Source: Streptacidiphilus sp. PB12-B1b
GTDB taxonomy: Bacteria; Actinomycetota; Actinomycetes; Streptomycetales; Streptomycetaceae
Direction of reading: 5' to 3'
Assembly: GCF_014084125.1 (NCBI RefSeq)
Contig: NZ_CP048405.1
Coordinates: 5,146,001 to 5,210,000, forward strand
DNA length: 64,000 nt
Shown: piece by piece, positions 40,438-49,226 of the stretch
How the letters are laid out: each line of letters starts with the position of its first letter
Position numbering within the stretch: the stretch's first letter is position 1
Program-made: the position numbers and the translations under genes
The notes under the pieces: generated by a model
Databases searched by the model: none
The model's input: only the letters and a program-made list of their open reading frames with translations
Told to the model about the DNA's origin: nothing

Positions 40438-41283
40438 ATGAGCAGCAGGATGCGCGGCGTCGCCGCGGTGAACGAAGCGATCGTCGAAGCGGGCTGGTAC
40501 CGGGCCGAGGACGGCACCCGGGTCGAGGTCCGCGCCGTGCTGGAGGCGGCCGCCGCCGGAACCCGCTGCCACCTGCCCGAGGAGCGGCTCGACCCGCCGT
40601 CCGCTGCAGCGCCGGTGGACGCCGGAGCGGTGCGGGTGGAGGTGACCGCGGAGGGGAGCCTGCAGGCCGCGCGGCGGCTGTGCGCGCGGGGCGGCGGGGA
40701 GGTCGCGGTGCTGAACTTCGCCTCGGCCCGCAACCCCGGCGGCGGCTACCTGGGCGGCGCGAAGGCGCAGGAGGAGGACCTGTGCCGACAGGCGCTGCTG
40801 TACTCCTGCCTGCTGCACGCCCCCGAGTACTACGCGGCGCACCGTGCCGGCTCCGATCTGCTCTACAGCGACCGGGTCATCTGGTCGCCCCGGGTACCGG
40901 TGCACCGCGGCGACGACGGAGGCCTGGTGGCGCAGCCGCCGCTGGTGTCGTTCCTGACCTGCCCGGCCCCGAACGCCGGGGAGTTCCTGCGCCGCGACCC
41001 GCACGCCGGCGCCCTGGTCGGCACCACCCTGCGGCGGCGCGCGGGCCGGGTGCTGGCCGTGGCCGCGCACCACGGCGTACGACGCCTGGTCCTCGGCGCC
41101 TGGGGCTGCGGTGTCTTCCGCAACGACCCCCGCGAGGTCGCCCGGGCCTTCCACCACCACCTGGGCCCGGACGGGGCCTTCCGCACCGGCTTCGACGAGA
41201 TCGTCTTCGCCGTCTGGGACCGCAGGACACCCTCGCCCAACCGGGCCGCCTTCACCGCCGCCTTCGCCCCGCCCTCCCCGTGA
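40438..41283 (+). CDS. Bacterial-type poly(ADP-ribose) glycohydrolase (TIGR02452/DUF2263 macrodomain)
   Basis: A 281-aa macrodomain hydrolase that removes poly- or mono-ADP-ribose from proteins. The PARG signature is complete: GGG at 101-103 (NPGGGYLGG) and QEE at 111-113, where the second Glu is catalytic. The C-terminal substrate loop VLGAWGCGVFRNDP is typical. ATG 40438 is used; ATG 40450 is a weaker option. It is monocistronic with no ADP-ribosyltransferase or NAD enzyme next to it. Roles in DNA-damage recovery are known for related actinobacterial PARGs. Confidence 0.9.
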   Translation: MSSRMRGVAAVNEAIVEAGWYRAEDGTRVEVRAVLEAAAAGTRCHLPEERLDPPSAAAPVDAGAVRVEVTAEGSLQAARRLCARGGGEVAVLNFASARNPGGGYLGGAKAQEEDLCRQALLYSCLLHAPEYYAAHRAGSDLLYSDRVIWSPRVPVHRGDDGGLVAQPPLVSFLTCPAPNAGEFLRRDPHAGALVGTTLRRRAGRVLAVAAHHGVRRLVLGAWGCGVFRNDPREVARAFHHHLGPDGAFRTGFDEIVFAVWDRRTPSPNRAAFTAAFAPPSP

Positions 41284-41470
41284 CCGCCCAGCGCGGCCGG
41301 GGCAGTTCGAAAAAGGGTGAACCGGGGGCGCGTGGCGGGCGTATGGGCGGTGAAGCATGTGCACGGGGGCGGGCCCGGGTCCGCCCGCCGTGCGGCTGCA
41401 CGGTCGGAGGTAAGGCTCCGGACAATGCTTCACTTGTCATGTACCTGACGTTAACCTCAGGAGGCACCCG

Positions 41471-41926
41471 ATGGTGGAGAACAAGCTCTGGCCGTACGTT
41501 CTGTCGCTCTTCCGCGTGATCGTGGGCGCGCTCTTCGTGTGCCACGGCGCGGCCACGCTGTTCGGCGTGCTCGGTGGCACACCGGGCACCGGGGGCGCCA
41601 CCCCGGCGGGCACCTGGCCCGGCTGGTGGGCCGCCCTGATCCAGTTCCTCGGCGGCGCCCTGGTCGTCGTGGGACTCGGCACGCGCTGGGCCGCCCTGCT
41701 CTGCTCCGGCTCCATGGCCTACGCGTACTTCACCATCCACCAGGAGAAGGCGGCCCTGCCGATCCAGAACGGCGGCGAGGCCGCGGTGATGTTCTGCTGG
41801 GCCTTCCTGCTCATCGCCCTGGCGGGCCCGGGAGCGTGGGCCGTCGACGCACTGCTGACCCGCTCCGACCAGCAGGCGGGCGCCCGCGAACCGTCCAACC
41901 CGGTGACGGACGACATCGCGGCCTGA
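41471..41926 (+). CDS. DoxX-family membrane protein
   Basis: A 151-aa protein with four hydrophobic segments (LFRVIVGALFVCHGAATLFG; ALIQFLGGALVVVGLGTRWAAL; MAYAYFTI; AAVMFCWAFLLIALAGPGAWA), matching the DoxX/DUF417-like fold. AGGAGG lies 7 bp before ATG 41471. DoxX proteins are linked to redox and stress responses, but this member's role is unknown. Confidence 0.88.
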   Translation: MVENKLWPYVLSLFRVIVGALFVCHGAATLFGVLGGTPGTGGATPAGTWPGWWAALIQFLGGALVVVGLGTRWAALLCSGSMAYAYFTIHQEKAALPIQNGGEAAVMFCWAFLLIALAGPGAWAVDALLTRSDQQAGAREPSNPVTDDIAA

Positions 41927-42050
41927 GCACCAACGCCCGGCGCACGCCGCCGGGTTGTCGAAAGCCGACGGCCCCGGGCCGAGGAGGCGCGCACCGCACC
42001 CGCTGCGGCGCGCGCCTCCGCCTTTGCACCCCCCGGCACCCCGGCTGCTC

Positions 42051-42116
42051 TTGCTCGGGCGAGCAAACCCGCGTACTGTCTTGCTCATGCAAGCAAGGAA
42101 TAGCTCGGGCAAGCAA
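42051..42116 (+). promoter_or_regulatory. tetR promoter with three repressor-operator-like sites
   Basis: Three related 16-bp sites: TTGCTCGGGCGAGCAA (42051-42066, perfect palindrome), TTGCTCATGCAAGCAA (42081-42096) and TAGCTCGGGCAAGCAA (42101-42116). A -35 TTGCTC (42051-42056) and -10 TACTGT (42074-42079) are 17 bp apart, so the first site covers the -35 and the second covers the start codon. Confidence 0.75.
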
Positions 42117-42731
42117 AGCGGGGGACGCAGAGCCCGGTCGTCCTTCACCGAGACCGGACGCCGCGCCCAGATCGTCGCCGCGACGATCGAGGTCATCGCC
42201 GAAGTCGGCTACCACCGGGCCACGTTCGCCAAGATCGCGGAGCGCGCCGGACTGAGCAGCACCGGGATGATCTCGTACCACTTCGAGGGGCGGGACGACC
42301 TGATGCGCGAGGTCGTCGCCGAAGTGCTGCGGCTCGCGGACGGCTACGTCCGACCGCGCATCGAGGCCCACGAGAGCTACGCGGGCCGGCTGCGCGCCTC
42401 CATCGAGGGCAATCTCGACCTGCTCGCCGAGTACCCGAACCACCTCGCGGCGATCGCCGAGGTCCTCGGCAACCTCCGCGGCGGCGACCCGGGCATGGTG
42501 GCCTTCCTCGACGCGACCGAGGCCACCCTCGCACTGCAGGTGGAGCAGCTCCGCAAGGCCCAACGCGCGGGCGAGTTCTGCGAGTTCGATCCGTGGGTGA
42601 TGATGCGCGCGATCCGCGCCGCCATCGACGACGTGGTGCGCCGCGCCCCCCACGATCCCGGGCTCGATGTCCGGGCCGCAGGACGCGAGTTGGCCGATCT
42701 CTTCGACCGCGCCACCAGGAGGACGTCATGA
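42087..42731 (+). CDS. TetR-family transcriptional repressor
   Basis: A 214-aa repressor with an N-terminal HTH (RAQIVAATIEVIAEVGYHRA, then AKIAERAGLSSTGMISYHFEGRDDL) and a helical ligand domain. ATG 42087 is the only sensible start and falls inside the second operator-like site, only 8 bases after the -10, so the mRNA is probably leaderless. Autorepression is the natural reading. It overlaps the next gene by ATGA, so it likely controls that membrane protein in response to a hydrophobic ligand. Confidence 0.9.
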   Translation: MQARNSSGKQSGGRRARSSFTETGRRAQIVAATIEVIAEVGYHRATFAKIAERAGLSSTGMISYHFEGRDDLMREVVAEVLRLADGYVRPRIEAHESYAGRLRASIEGNLDLLAEYPNHLAAIAEVLGNLRGGDPGMVAFLDATEATLALQVEQLRKAQRAGEFCEFDPWVMMRAIRAAIDDVVRRAPHDPGLDVRAAGRELADLFDRATRRTS

Positions 42732-43441
42732 CCGCAACAGACACGGGGGAACGCACCATGGACACGCGCAACGAACCGCAGGCCGCCACCGACGCACCCA
42801 CCGAGGCGGAGGTGCGGCGCCGCACCGCCGCACTGCGCCGACACCTCGCTGTGCAGCTCTTCTTCGAACTCGTCCTGCCGCTCGGCTCCTACTACGGGCT
42901 GCGCGCGGTCGGCGCCGGCCAGTGGCTCTCGATGGTCGCCGGAGGCGTGCTGCTGCTGCCGTGGATCGGCTACGGCATCGTGCGCCGGCGGCGGGTGGAG
43001 GCGATGGCGGTGTTCACGCTGAGCCTGGTGGTGCTGGCAACCCTGCTGTCGCTGGTCACCGGCAGCCCGCGGGTGCTGATGATCAGGGACAGCTGGGTGA
43101 CCGCGGCCATCGGGCTCTGGGTGCTCGGCACACTGCCCACCCGGCGTCCGTTCATCATGACGAGCTCGCGCGGCATCGTCATCGCCAAGGTCGGCGAGGC
43201 CGGGCTGGCGGCCTGGGAGGCCCGCTGGGATGTGGAGCCGGTGTTCCGTCACCACCTGCGGCTGCTCACCGCGGTGTGGGGCTCGGTCTTCCTGCTCGAC
43301 GCGGTGCTGCGGGTGGTGCTGGCGTACTCCATCCCGGTGGACGCCTTCCCGCTCACCAGCACCCTGATGTGGCTGGCCCTGCTGGGCGGACTGATCACGT
43401 ACCACAACTGGTACGTCACCCGGAACGGCCTGAAGCTGTAG
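42728..43441 (+). CDS. VC0807-type multi-span membrane protein
   Basis: A 237-aa protein with about six hydrophobic segments beginning with LAVQLFFELVLPLGSYYGLRA, as in the VC0807 family of unknown function. ATG 42728 overlaps the tetR stop. Partnership with a TetR repressor suggests a role in efflux or envelope response, but no transport signature is visible. Confidence 0.82.
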   Translation: MTATDTGERTMDTRNEPQAATDAPTEAEVRRRTAALRRHLAVQLFFELVLPLGSYYGLRAVGAGQWLSMVAGGVLLLPWIGYGIVRRRRVEAMAVFTLSLVVLATLLSLVTGSPRVLMIRDSWVTAAIGLWVLGTLPTRRPFIMTSSRGIVIAKVGEAGLAAWEARWDVEPVFRHHLRLLTAVWGSVFLLDAVLRVVLAYSIPVDAFPLTSTLMWLALLGGLITYHNWYVTRNGLKL

Positions 43442-43704
43442 CGGACGCCATATCCGCCCGCGAGCAGTCCAGCGACCTGCTCGCCGCGGCGGCGCCTGGC
43501 GGCACCGGGGTTGTGCGGACGGGGAGGACGGGATGGCTGCCCCCAGCGCCCACCAACCCCTGCGCGCGCCCGGCCGTGACGGTTCGCCAGGCATTGACGG
43601 CCCGTCAGGCGGCGGTGGGTTCGGGCAGGGGGCGGCGGCGCAGCTCGGTGCGGCGCAGGGCGCCGGCACGTACGCCTGGTCGAGGGTGCCGACGTCCGTG
43701 GCGG

Positions 43705-43870
43705 GCGGACGATCGCGTCGATCCGGTCGAGGACGTCGTCGCCGAGGGACCTGCTGTACGCCGTGGCCCAGCTGTGGATGCCCGTGCCCGGGGCGGGCCC
43801 CGACTACAGCCGCCGGATGACCGCCCTGCTGATCGACGGGCTGCGCAACGGCGGCCGGCCCCGGCCGTAG
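43705..43870 (+). pseudogene. TetR regulator C-terminal remnant, in a 490-bp gap
   Basis: The gap 43442-43931 has no intact gene. Frame 43748-43870 reads DLLYAVAQLWMPVPGAG, then RRMTALLIDGLRNG, the end of a TetR ligand domain. Just upstream, one frame over, DDRVDPVEDVVAE looks like its continuation. No HTH is found. It is probably the dead regulator of the adjacent SDR. Confidence 0.55.
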
Positions 43871-43931
43871 CCGCCGCCCTGTCCGGGACCGCCGCCGTTG
43901 CGCTGCTGCATCAGCCCTCAGGTCCGGCGGG

Positions 43932-44651
43932 CTACCACGGGACGGTCTCGCCGTGGCGGTCCAGGAACTGCAGGCCGGGGGCGCCGGCCTGGGCCTCCAG
44001 GACGTCCGCCACGGCCGGCATGGTCTCCTGCGCGGTGAGCGGCGCGTCCGGTCCGCCGAGCCGGGTCCGGTTGTGGCCGGGGTCGATGAGCAGCTTGGTC
44101 TGCCCGTCGTCGGCATAGCGGGTGGCATAGCTGCGCATCAGCTGGTTGAGCGCGGCCTTGCTGGCCTTGTAGAGCTCGTAGCCGTCCTCGGTGTTCAGCG
44201 AGATGCTGCCCTGCTCGGAGGACATGACGGCGACGGTTCCGCCGGGCACCACCAGCCCGCGCAGGGCCTCCAGGGTGCGCAGCGGGCTCAGCGCGTTGGT
44301 GACCATCACCTCGGTGAACATCCCGGTCGGGACCTCGCCGATGGGCAGGTTCCCCCGGTCGATCGCGGCGTTGACGAAGAGCAGGTCCAGCCGGTCGCCG
44401 GACAGGCGCTCGCGCAGCGCGGCCAGTTGCTCGGGGCTGGTCATCTCCAGCGGCTCGGCCCTCAACCGCCCCTCCGAGGCGTCGGCCTGGTCCCTCAGTT
44501 CCCCGCCGCTGCCGCGGTCGGTGGCGGTGACCCGCCAGCCGCGCCGTACGAGTTCACCGGCGAGGACGAGCCCCAGCCCTCGGGAGGCGCCGATGACCAG
44601 AGCGTGGCGGCCGGAGGCGGGGTCGGACGTGTGGCGGGGCGTGGTGGACAT
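43932..44651 (-). CDS. Short-chain dehydrogenase/reductase
   Basis: A 239-aa Rossmann oxidoreductase: cofactor loop IGASRGLGLVLA, NAA in FVNAAID, catalytic Ser in VMSSEQGSI and YELYKASK (Tyr-X3-Lys). ATG 44651 is preferred over ATG 44657 because AAGGGA sits at a proper distance. The substrate is unknown. A 20-bp palindrome lies 32 bp upstream. Confidence 0.88.
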   Translation of the reverse strand: MSTTPRHTSDPASGRHALVIGASRGLGLVLAGELVRRGWRVTATDRGSGGELRDQADASEGRLRAEPLEMTSPEQLAALRERLSGDRLDLLFVNAAIDRGNLPIGEVPTGMFTEVMVTNALSPLRTLEALRGLVVPGGTVAVMSSEQGSISLNTEDGYELYKASKAALNQLMRSYATRYADDGQTKLLIDPGHNRTRLGGPDAPLTAQETMPAVADVLEAQAGAPGLQFLDRHGETVPW

Positions 44652-44682
44652 GTGCATTCCCTTCGTCATGAGGGATCCACAG

Positions 44683-44702
44683 TAGACGTAACGTTGCGTC
44701 TA
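44683..44702. promoter_or_regulatory. TetR-type operator palindrome upstream of the SDR
   Basis: TAGACGTAACGTTGCGTCTA has 6-bp outer arms and an AACGTT centre, one mismatch pair in all. Its cognate repressor may be the TetR remnant 0.9 kb away. Confidence 0.65.
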
Positions 44703-44734
44703 GACAATCCTGCGACACCGCCACCGGAGGGCGC

Positions 44735-45745
44735 TCAGGTGGCGGGCGCGGTAATCAGCATCCAGTGGCTGAAGGCGGCGTAGCAGCGGGCGAAGTCGTC
44801 TGCCCCGTCGGCGTGTTCGACGGCATCGGCGTGCCGCTGGACCTGCTCGAAGCGGGCGGCGCGGGCGCGTTCGTAGTCGGCGAGCGCCGTGGCGGTGTCG
44901 GGTCCGGCGTCCAGGGCGGCGCGCAGGACTCCGGCGTCCTCGATGCCCAGCGTGCCGCCTGCGGCGATGTGCGGGGACAGGCCGTGCGCGGCGTCCCCGA
45001 TCAGCGCGACCCGGGGGCTCGTCCAACGGGAGAGCGGCGGGACGAGCATGATGGCGTTCTCCAGGATGTCCTCCTCCGGGGTGTCGGCGATCACCCGCAG
45101 CAGGTCGTCGTGCCAGCCCGCCTCGGCCAGGTTCCGCGCCCGCACCAGCGCCCGCTCGCGCTTGGTGCCGACCAGCGGACCGGCCTGGAACTGGTTGACC
45201 ATCCACATGGTCTGCCCCTCGGCGACCCGGGCGTACCCGCCGTGGGTGCCGTCGCGCCCGATGGTCAGCACCGTGCCCTGCGGGCGCTCGTCCCCGGCGG
45301 GCACGACCGCGCGCCAGGCGTAGTGCCCGGCGTGCGCCCTGGCCTCGCTGCCGGGCGCCAGCTGGGCGCGTATCCGGGAGTAGACGCCGTCCGCGCCGAT
45401 CAGCAGGTCCGCGTGCAGCTCGCCACCGTCTTCGAGGTGGACGACGACGTCGGACTCCCGCTCGGTGTACCCGGTTGCCCGGGCGTCGAGCAGGATCCGA
45501 TGCCGGCCGACGACGTCCGCCAGCAGGCTGTTCAGGGCCGGCCGAGGCACCAGCAGGAAGCGGTGGTCGGCCTCGCCGTAGCCGGCGGCGCGCACCGGGC
45601 TGCCGGAGGGGTCAAAGAACCAGGTGTCGACCTCCTCGCCCAGGCCCCGGTTCTCCGCACCGATGCCGATCCGGTCGAACTCCCGCAGGGCGTTGGCCCA
45701 CAGGCCGATGCCCGCCGCGACCGCACGCACCTGCGGGGCCTGCTG
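44735..45745 (-). pseudogene. FAD-dependent aromatic-type monooxygenase, N-terminus deleted
   Basis: About 335 residues of a PHBH-type flavoprotein monooxygenase: GIGLWANALREFDRIGIG, the DG motif LLIGADGVYSRIR and the second FAD motif ALIGDAAHGLSPHIAAGG. The N-terminal FAD dinucleotide fold (GxGxxG) is absent; coherent sequence starts abruptly at QAPQVRAVAAGIGL near 45745, where a LysR C-terminus begins on the other strand. Without the FAD fold it cannot be functional. Confidence 0.8.
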
Positions 45746-45907
45746 GAGCTGCGCAGCTACCCGCTGCCCGCGCCCACCCCGGCCATCCCCGCCGTCCTGG
45801 CCTGTCACGCCCGCCACGACCGTGACAGCGCCCACCGCTGGCTGCGCACCCTGATCGCCGACATCCTGACCGCGATCGCCACCACCCCCGACCACGAGGC
45901 GACTTGA
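45740..45907 (+). pseudogene. LysR-type regulator, C-terminal remnant
   Basis: The frame ending at TGA 45907 reads LRSYPLPAPTPAIPAVLACH, then RHDRDSAHRWLRTLIADIL, the C-terminal end of a LysR effector domain. The DNA-binding N-terminus is missing. It abuts the truncated monooxygenase head to head. Confidence 0.6.
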
Positions 45908-46094
45908 CGCCCCATCACATGAGTGTGCAGGCACAGTCCTGGAGCGTCCGGGCCCCGCACGGCGCAGGTTGCGCGCACCCGGATCCCGTCGGGGCCGCGT
46001 CGTCTCTGCAATGCTGTACACGATCTGTACCCGTGCCCACGGCCGCACAGCCTCACGGCGCGGCCTCGGCACCACCGTTGAACGGGAGAATTGC

Positions 46095-47360
46095 GTGTAT
46101 CGACGTCGTAACCGCGCCGCGCGGGCAGCTCTGGCCGGAGCAGTAGTGGCGGGGACGCTCGCTTCCGTCCTGGCCGTCGGAGCCCCGGCCGAGGCCGGCA
46201 CGGTCCGCCAGGCCCACACTCCGGCCGCCGCGCCCACTCCGGCCCCCAACCTGACGGCGCTGCGCACGGCCCTGCAGTCGGTCGTCAAGGCCGGGGCGCC
46301 GGGCGTCTTCGCCCAGGTGCAGGACGGATACGGCGCCAAGACCTACACGGTCAGCACGGGCAAGGGCGACCTGGCCACCAACACGGCGGTCAACCCGGCC
46401 GGCGAGTTCCGCGTGGGCAGCATCACCAAGAACTTCACCGCCGTGCTGGTCCTGCAACTGGTCGCACAGAAGAAGGTCGACCTGGACGCGTTGGCCAGTC
46501 GCTACCTGCCGGCCGGGCTGCTGCCCAAGGGCTCGCCCATCACCGTACGGGAGTTGCTGAACCACACCAGCGGCCTGTACGACTACACCGACGACCTGCT
46601 GACCGGCGACACCGTCACCGGCTACCAGGGCTTCCGCTACAAGACCTACACACCGCAGTCCCTGGTCGCCGACTCCGTCAAGCACGGCCCCCAGTTCACG
46701 CCCGGCAAGGACTACAGCTACTCCAACACCAACTTCGTGGTCCTCGGCCTGCTGGTCGAGCACGTCACCGGGCTCCCCTACGCAACCGTCCTGCACCAGC
46801 GCATCCTCGACCCGCTGCACCTGACGCACACGTACTTCGTCGTCCCGCAGACCACCGTGCCCGGCGTGCACGCCCTCGGCTACCTCACCCAGGACAACCC
46901 CGCCAAGCCGCTGTTCGACGCGACCGACCAGACCGCCTCCTGGCTGTGGACCGCCGGAGCACTCATCTCCAGCACCTCGGACCTGAACACCTACCTGCGC
47001 GCCCTGACCACCGGCCACCTGCTGCCGGCCGCACAACTGGCCCAGATGGAGACCACCGAGTTCGTCAACTCGACCACCCGCTACGGCCTCGGCCTGCGGG
47101 AGTACCAACTCCCCTGCGGCACCGACGTGTACGGCCACGACGGCATCATCGAGGGCTACCAGACGTACTCCTACACGACCAAGAACGGCTCCCGCCAGGT
47201 CACCATCTCCGCCAACGCCTCCAACAACACCACCGTCTACGCCGCCGAACTCCGGGCCCTGACGCCGGTCTTCTGCGGCACCTCGCCCGCCCCCGCCCGC
47301 GCGCACACCGCTGCCGCCGCCAACGCCACCCAGATCGCCCACGAGGAAGCCCGAGGCTGA
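46095..47360 (+). CDS. Secreted serine hydrolase, beta-lactamase/D-Ala-D-Ala carboxypeptidase family
   Basis: A 421-aa class C-like penicillin-recognising enzyme: S-X-X-K in VGSITKNF, Y-X-N in YSYSNTNF and the HDG triad near the C-terminus (YGHDGIIEGY). GTG 46095 with GGGAGA upstream gives an N-terminus with basic residues, a hydrophobic stretch (AALAGAVVAGTLASVLAVG) and an APAEAG cleavage site, so it is exported. Likely acts on peptidoglycan stem peptides or other D-peptides/esters. Confidence 0.9.
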   Translation: MYRRRNRAARAALAGAVVAGTLASVLAVGAPAEAGTVRQAHTPAAAPTPAPNLTALRTALQSVVKAGAPGVFAQVQDGYGAKTYTVSTGKGDLATNTAVNPAGEFRVGSITKNFTAVLVLQLVAQKKVDLDALASRYLPAGLLPKGSPITVRELLNHTSGLYDYTDDLLTGDTVTGYQGFRYKTYTPQSLVADSVKHGPQFTPGKDYSYSNTNFVVLGLLVEHVTGLPYATVLHQRILDPLHLTHTYFVVPQTTVPGVHALGYLTQDNPAKPLFDATDQTASWLWTAGALISSTSDLNTYLRALTTGHLLPAAQLAQMETTEFVNSTTRYGLGLREYQLPCGTDVYGHDGIIEGYQTYSYTTKNGSRQVTISANASNNTTVYAAELRALTPVFCGTSPAPARAHTAAAANATQIAHEEARG

Positions 47361-47370
47361 CCTCCGGCCC

Positions 47371-47408
47371 GGCGTCGGCCGCCGCCCACCTCCGGGGCGG
47401 TCGACGCC
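47371..47408. terminator. Candidate terminator between converging genes
   Basis: GGCGTCG (47371-47377) pairs with CGACGCC (47402-47408) and an inner G/C stem can form. It sits between the hydrolase and NUDIX gene ends. Confidence 0.4.
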
Positions 47409-47424
47409 GCCGGCCGCCCGCGTT

Positions 47425-47961
47425 TCAGCCCAGGCAGCCGGCGTGGGCGAGGGCCTGCTTGAGCAGCACTCCCTGGCCGCCCGGCATCTCCTGCTGGACC
47501 AGCGCGGACGCGGCCTCCTGCGGGCTGAACCAGACCAGGTCGAGGGCGTCCTGGCGGGGGCGGCAGTCACCGCTCACCGGGACGATGTAGGCCAGGGACA
47601 CCGCGTGCTGGCGCGGGTCGTGGAACGGGGTGACCCCCTGCGTCGGGAAGTACTCGGCGATCGTGAAGGGCTGCAGCGAGGCCGGGACCCTGGGCAGCGC
47701 CACCGGGCCGAGGTCCTTCTCCAGGTGCCGCAACAGGGCGTCGCGGACCCGCTCGTGGTGCAGCACCCGGCCGGACACGAGGGCACGGCTGACCGTCCCG
47801 TCCGAGCCGATCCGCAGCAGCAGCCCGACATGCGTCACCTCCCCGCTGTCGTCGACCCGTACCGGGACGGCCTCGACGTAGAGGATCGGCATCCGGGCGC
47901 GCGCCAGTTCCAGTTCGTCGGAGGCGAGCCAGCCGGGCGTGGTTTCCGTGATGTCTGACAT
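47425..47961 (-). CDS. NUDIX-like protein (DUF4916 type)
   Basis: A 178-aa protein with strands and helices of a NUDIX hydrolase (ARMPILYVEAVPVRVDDSGE; GRVLHHERVRDALLRHLEKD; HAVSLAYIVPVSG). The canonical GX5EX7REUXEEXGU box is degenerate, so nucleotide hydrolase activity is doubtful. ATG 47961 chosen by family-like start. No operon. Confidence 0.75.
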   Translation of the reverse strand: MSDITETTPGWLASDELELARARMPILYVEAVPVRVDDSGEVTHVGLLLRIGSDGTVSRALVSGRVLHHERVRDALLRHLEKDLGPVALPRVPASLQPFTIAEYFPTQGVTPFHDPRQHAVSLAYIVPVSGDCRPRQDALDLVWFSPQEAASALVQQEMPGGQGVLLKQALAHAGCLG

Positions 47962-48040
47962 TGGCTGATCGTACGTGCATACCCGGTGGGGCTCAAGGAG
48001 CCATCGCCGCTGGTGGGGTAGGAGAAACGGATCGGCGTCC

Positions 48041-49054
48041 TCAGTACAGGTGCGGCAGCATGGCCGGCCAGACGCTCCAGGGATCGCCGAACACCGCTCC
48101 GCGGATGTCCGCGCCGTCCGGCACGACACTGCCCGGCAGGACGACCGCGTCGGCGACCGCGGCGCCGGCGCCGATGACCGCGCCGTGCCCGACCACCAGC
48201 GGCCCGATCAGCTCGCACCCCCGGCCGAGCGAGACGTTCGCGCCGACGAGCACCGGTCCGAGGATCGCGGCGGCCGGGGCGAGGTCGGCGTTGCCCTGGT
48301 CGTGGACGCCCGGACCGACCGGCCGCCCCCGGTGGGAGGCGCCCAACCGGCCCTCGATCCCCACCGTGTTCGCCCGGTGGAGCTGGTCGTACGCGTTGAC
48401 GTCGCACAGCCGGATCCGGCCCGCGTCGAACACCTCGATGCTCCGGCCGCCGGACGGCAGCGTGGTCAGTACGTCCCGTGCCAGGTCGACGGCGCCGGGC
48501 GGGATCGTGTCCAGCAGGCCGGGCTCGACGATGCACGTCCCGAAGCTGCCGAAGGGGCCGACAGCCGTCGGCCTCCCCGGCGTGCGGGCGAGCGCGCGGA
48601 CCGAGATCCCGTCGGTGGTCCGCACGTAGTCGCCGCGCCAGCTCTCGTCCACGGGGCCGCCCGCCAGCGTCACCGTGGGCCTGCGCCGCCGGTGCTGCCG
48701 GATCAGGCCGGCGAAGTCGACGGTGCTGAGGGTGTCGGCGCAGGTGACCAGAGTCGGGCCGTCCACGAAGAACTCCCGGCACTGCCTCAGGGTTTCGGCC
48801 GATCCCAGCAGTTCGGGCTCGTGAAAGAGCGTCAGCCTGACTGCCTCGGAGGGGTAACGGGCCAGGTAGAGGGCCATCCGGTCCGGGAACGCATGGACGT
48901 TGACGCCGATCTCGGTGCAACCCGCCACCACGAGCGCGTCGATGACGTGGCCGATGACCGGGCGGTTGAACACCGGCACCAGTGGTTTGGGGACGGCGGC
49001 GGTCAACGGCCGCAGGCGCTCGCCGAGTCCGGCCGCGAGAACGAAGGCCCTCAC
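48041..49054 (-). CDS. NDP-sugar pyrophosphorylase-like nucleotidyltransferase
   Basis: A 337-aa protein with nucleotide-binding N-terminus RAFVLAAGLGERLRPLT, PKPLVPVFNRP, and TCADTLS at the metal site, followed by a left-handed beta-helix C-terminus with hexapeptide-like repeats (ILGPVLVGANVSLGRGCELIGPLVVGHGAVIG). GTG 49054 is the start that places the glycine-rich loop at the N-terminus. Likely makes an NDP-sugar such as GDP-mannose or dTDP-glucose for envelope or glycosylation; the acceptor pathway is not nearby. Confidence 0.88.
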   Translation of the reverse strand: MRAFVLAAGLGERLRPLTAAVPKPLVPVFNRPVIGHVIDALVVAGCTEIGVNVHAFPDRMALYLARYPSEAVRLTLFHEPELLGSAETLRQCREFFVDGPTLVTCADTLSTVDFAGLIRQHRRRRPTVTLAGGPVDESWRGDYVRTTDGISVRALARTPGRPTAVGPFGSFGTCIVEPGLLDTIPPGAVDLARDVLTTLPSGGRSIEVFDAGRIRLCDVNAYDQLHRANTVGIEGRLGASHRGRPVGPGVHDQGNADLAPAAAILGPVLVGANVSLGRGCELIGPLVVGHGAVIGAGAAVADAVVLPGSVVPDGADIRGAVFGDPWSVWPAMLPHLY

Positions 49055-49171
49055 GACCGTCCGCACCCCGCGACGGGTACTGCGCCGCCCATGGACAAGG
49101 CAACGTTCATGCAGCACAGCCCCTCTGGCTCCGGCCGGGTGTTCCCGACCTCTCGGTGTCGGGCAGCGGCG

Positions 49172-49210
49172 CCGGGCGGTACCGGTCGGCGTGCGACCGG
49201 CACCGCCCGG
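49172..49210 (-). terminator. Strong hairpin terminator after the glucanase gene
   Basis: A 17-bp stem with one mismatch (49172-49188 with 49194-49210) and a 5-base loop, 17 bp beyond the glucanase stop. Confidence 0.75.
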
Positions 49211-49226
49211 TGCTGGGTGCAGCGGG

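Noticed and set aside
44765-45907. Whole plus-strand frame as one 380-residue protein
   Set aside because: Only its last 50 or so residues look like a LysR C-terminus; the rest is antisense to the truncated monooxygenase.
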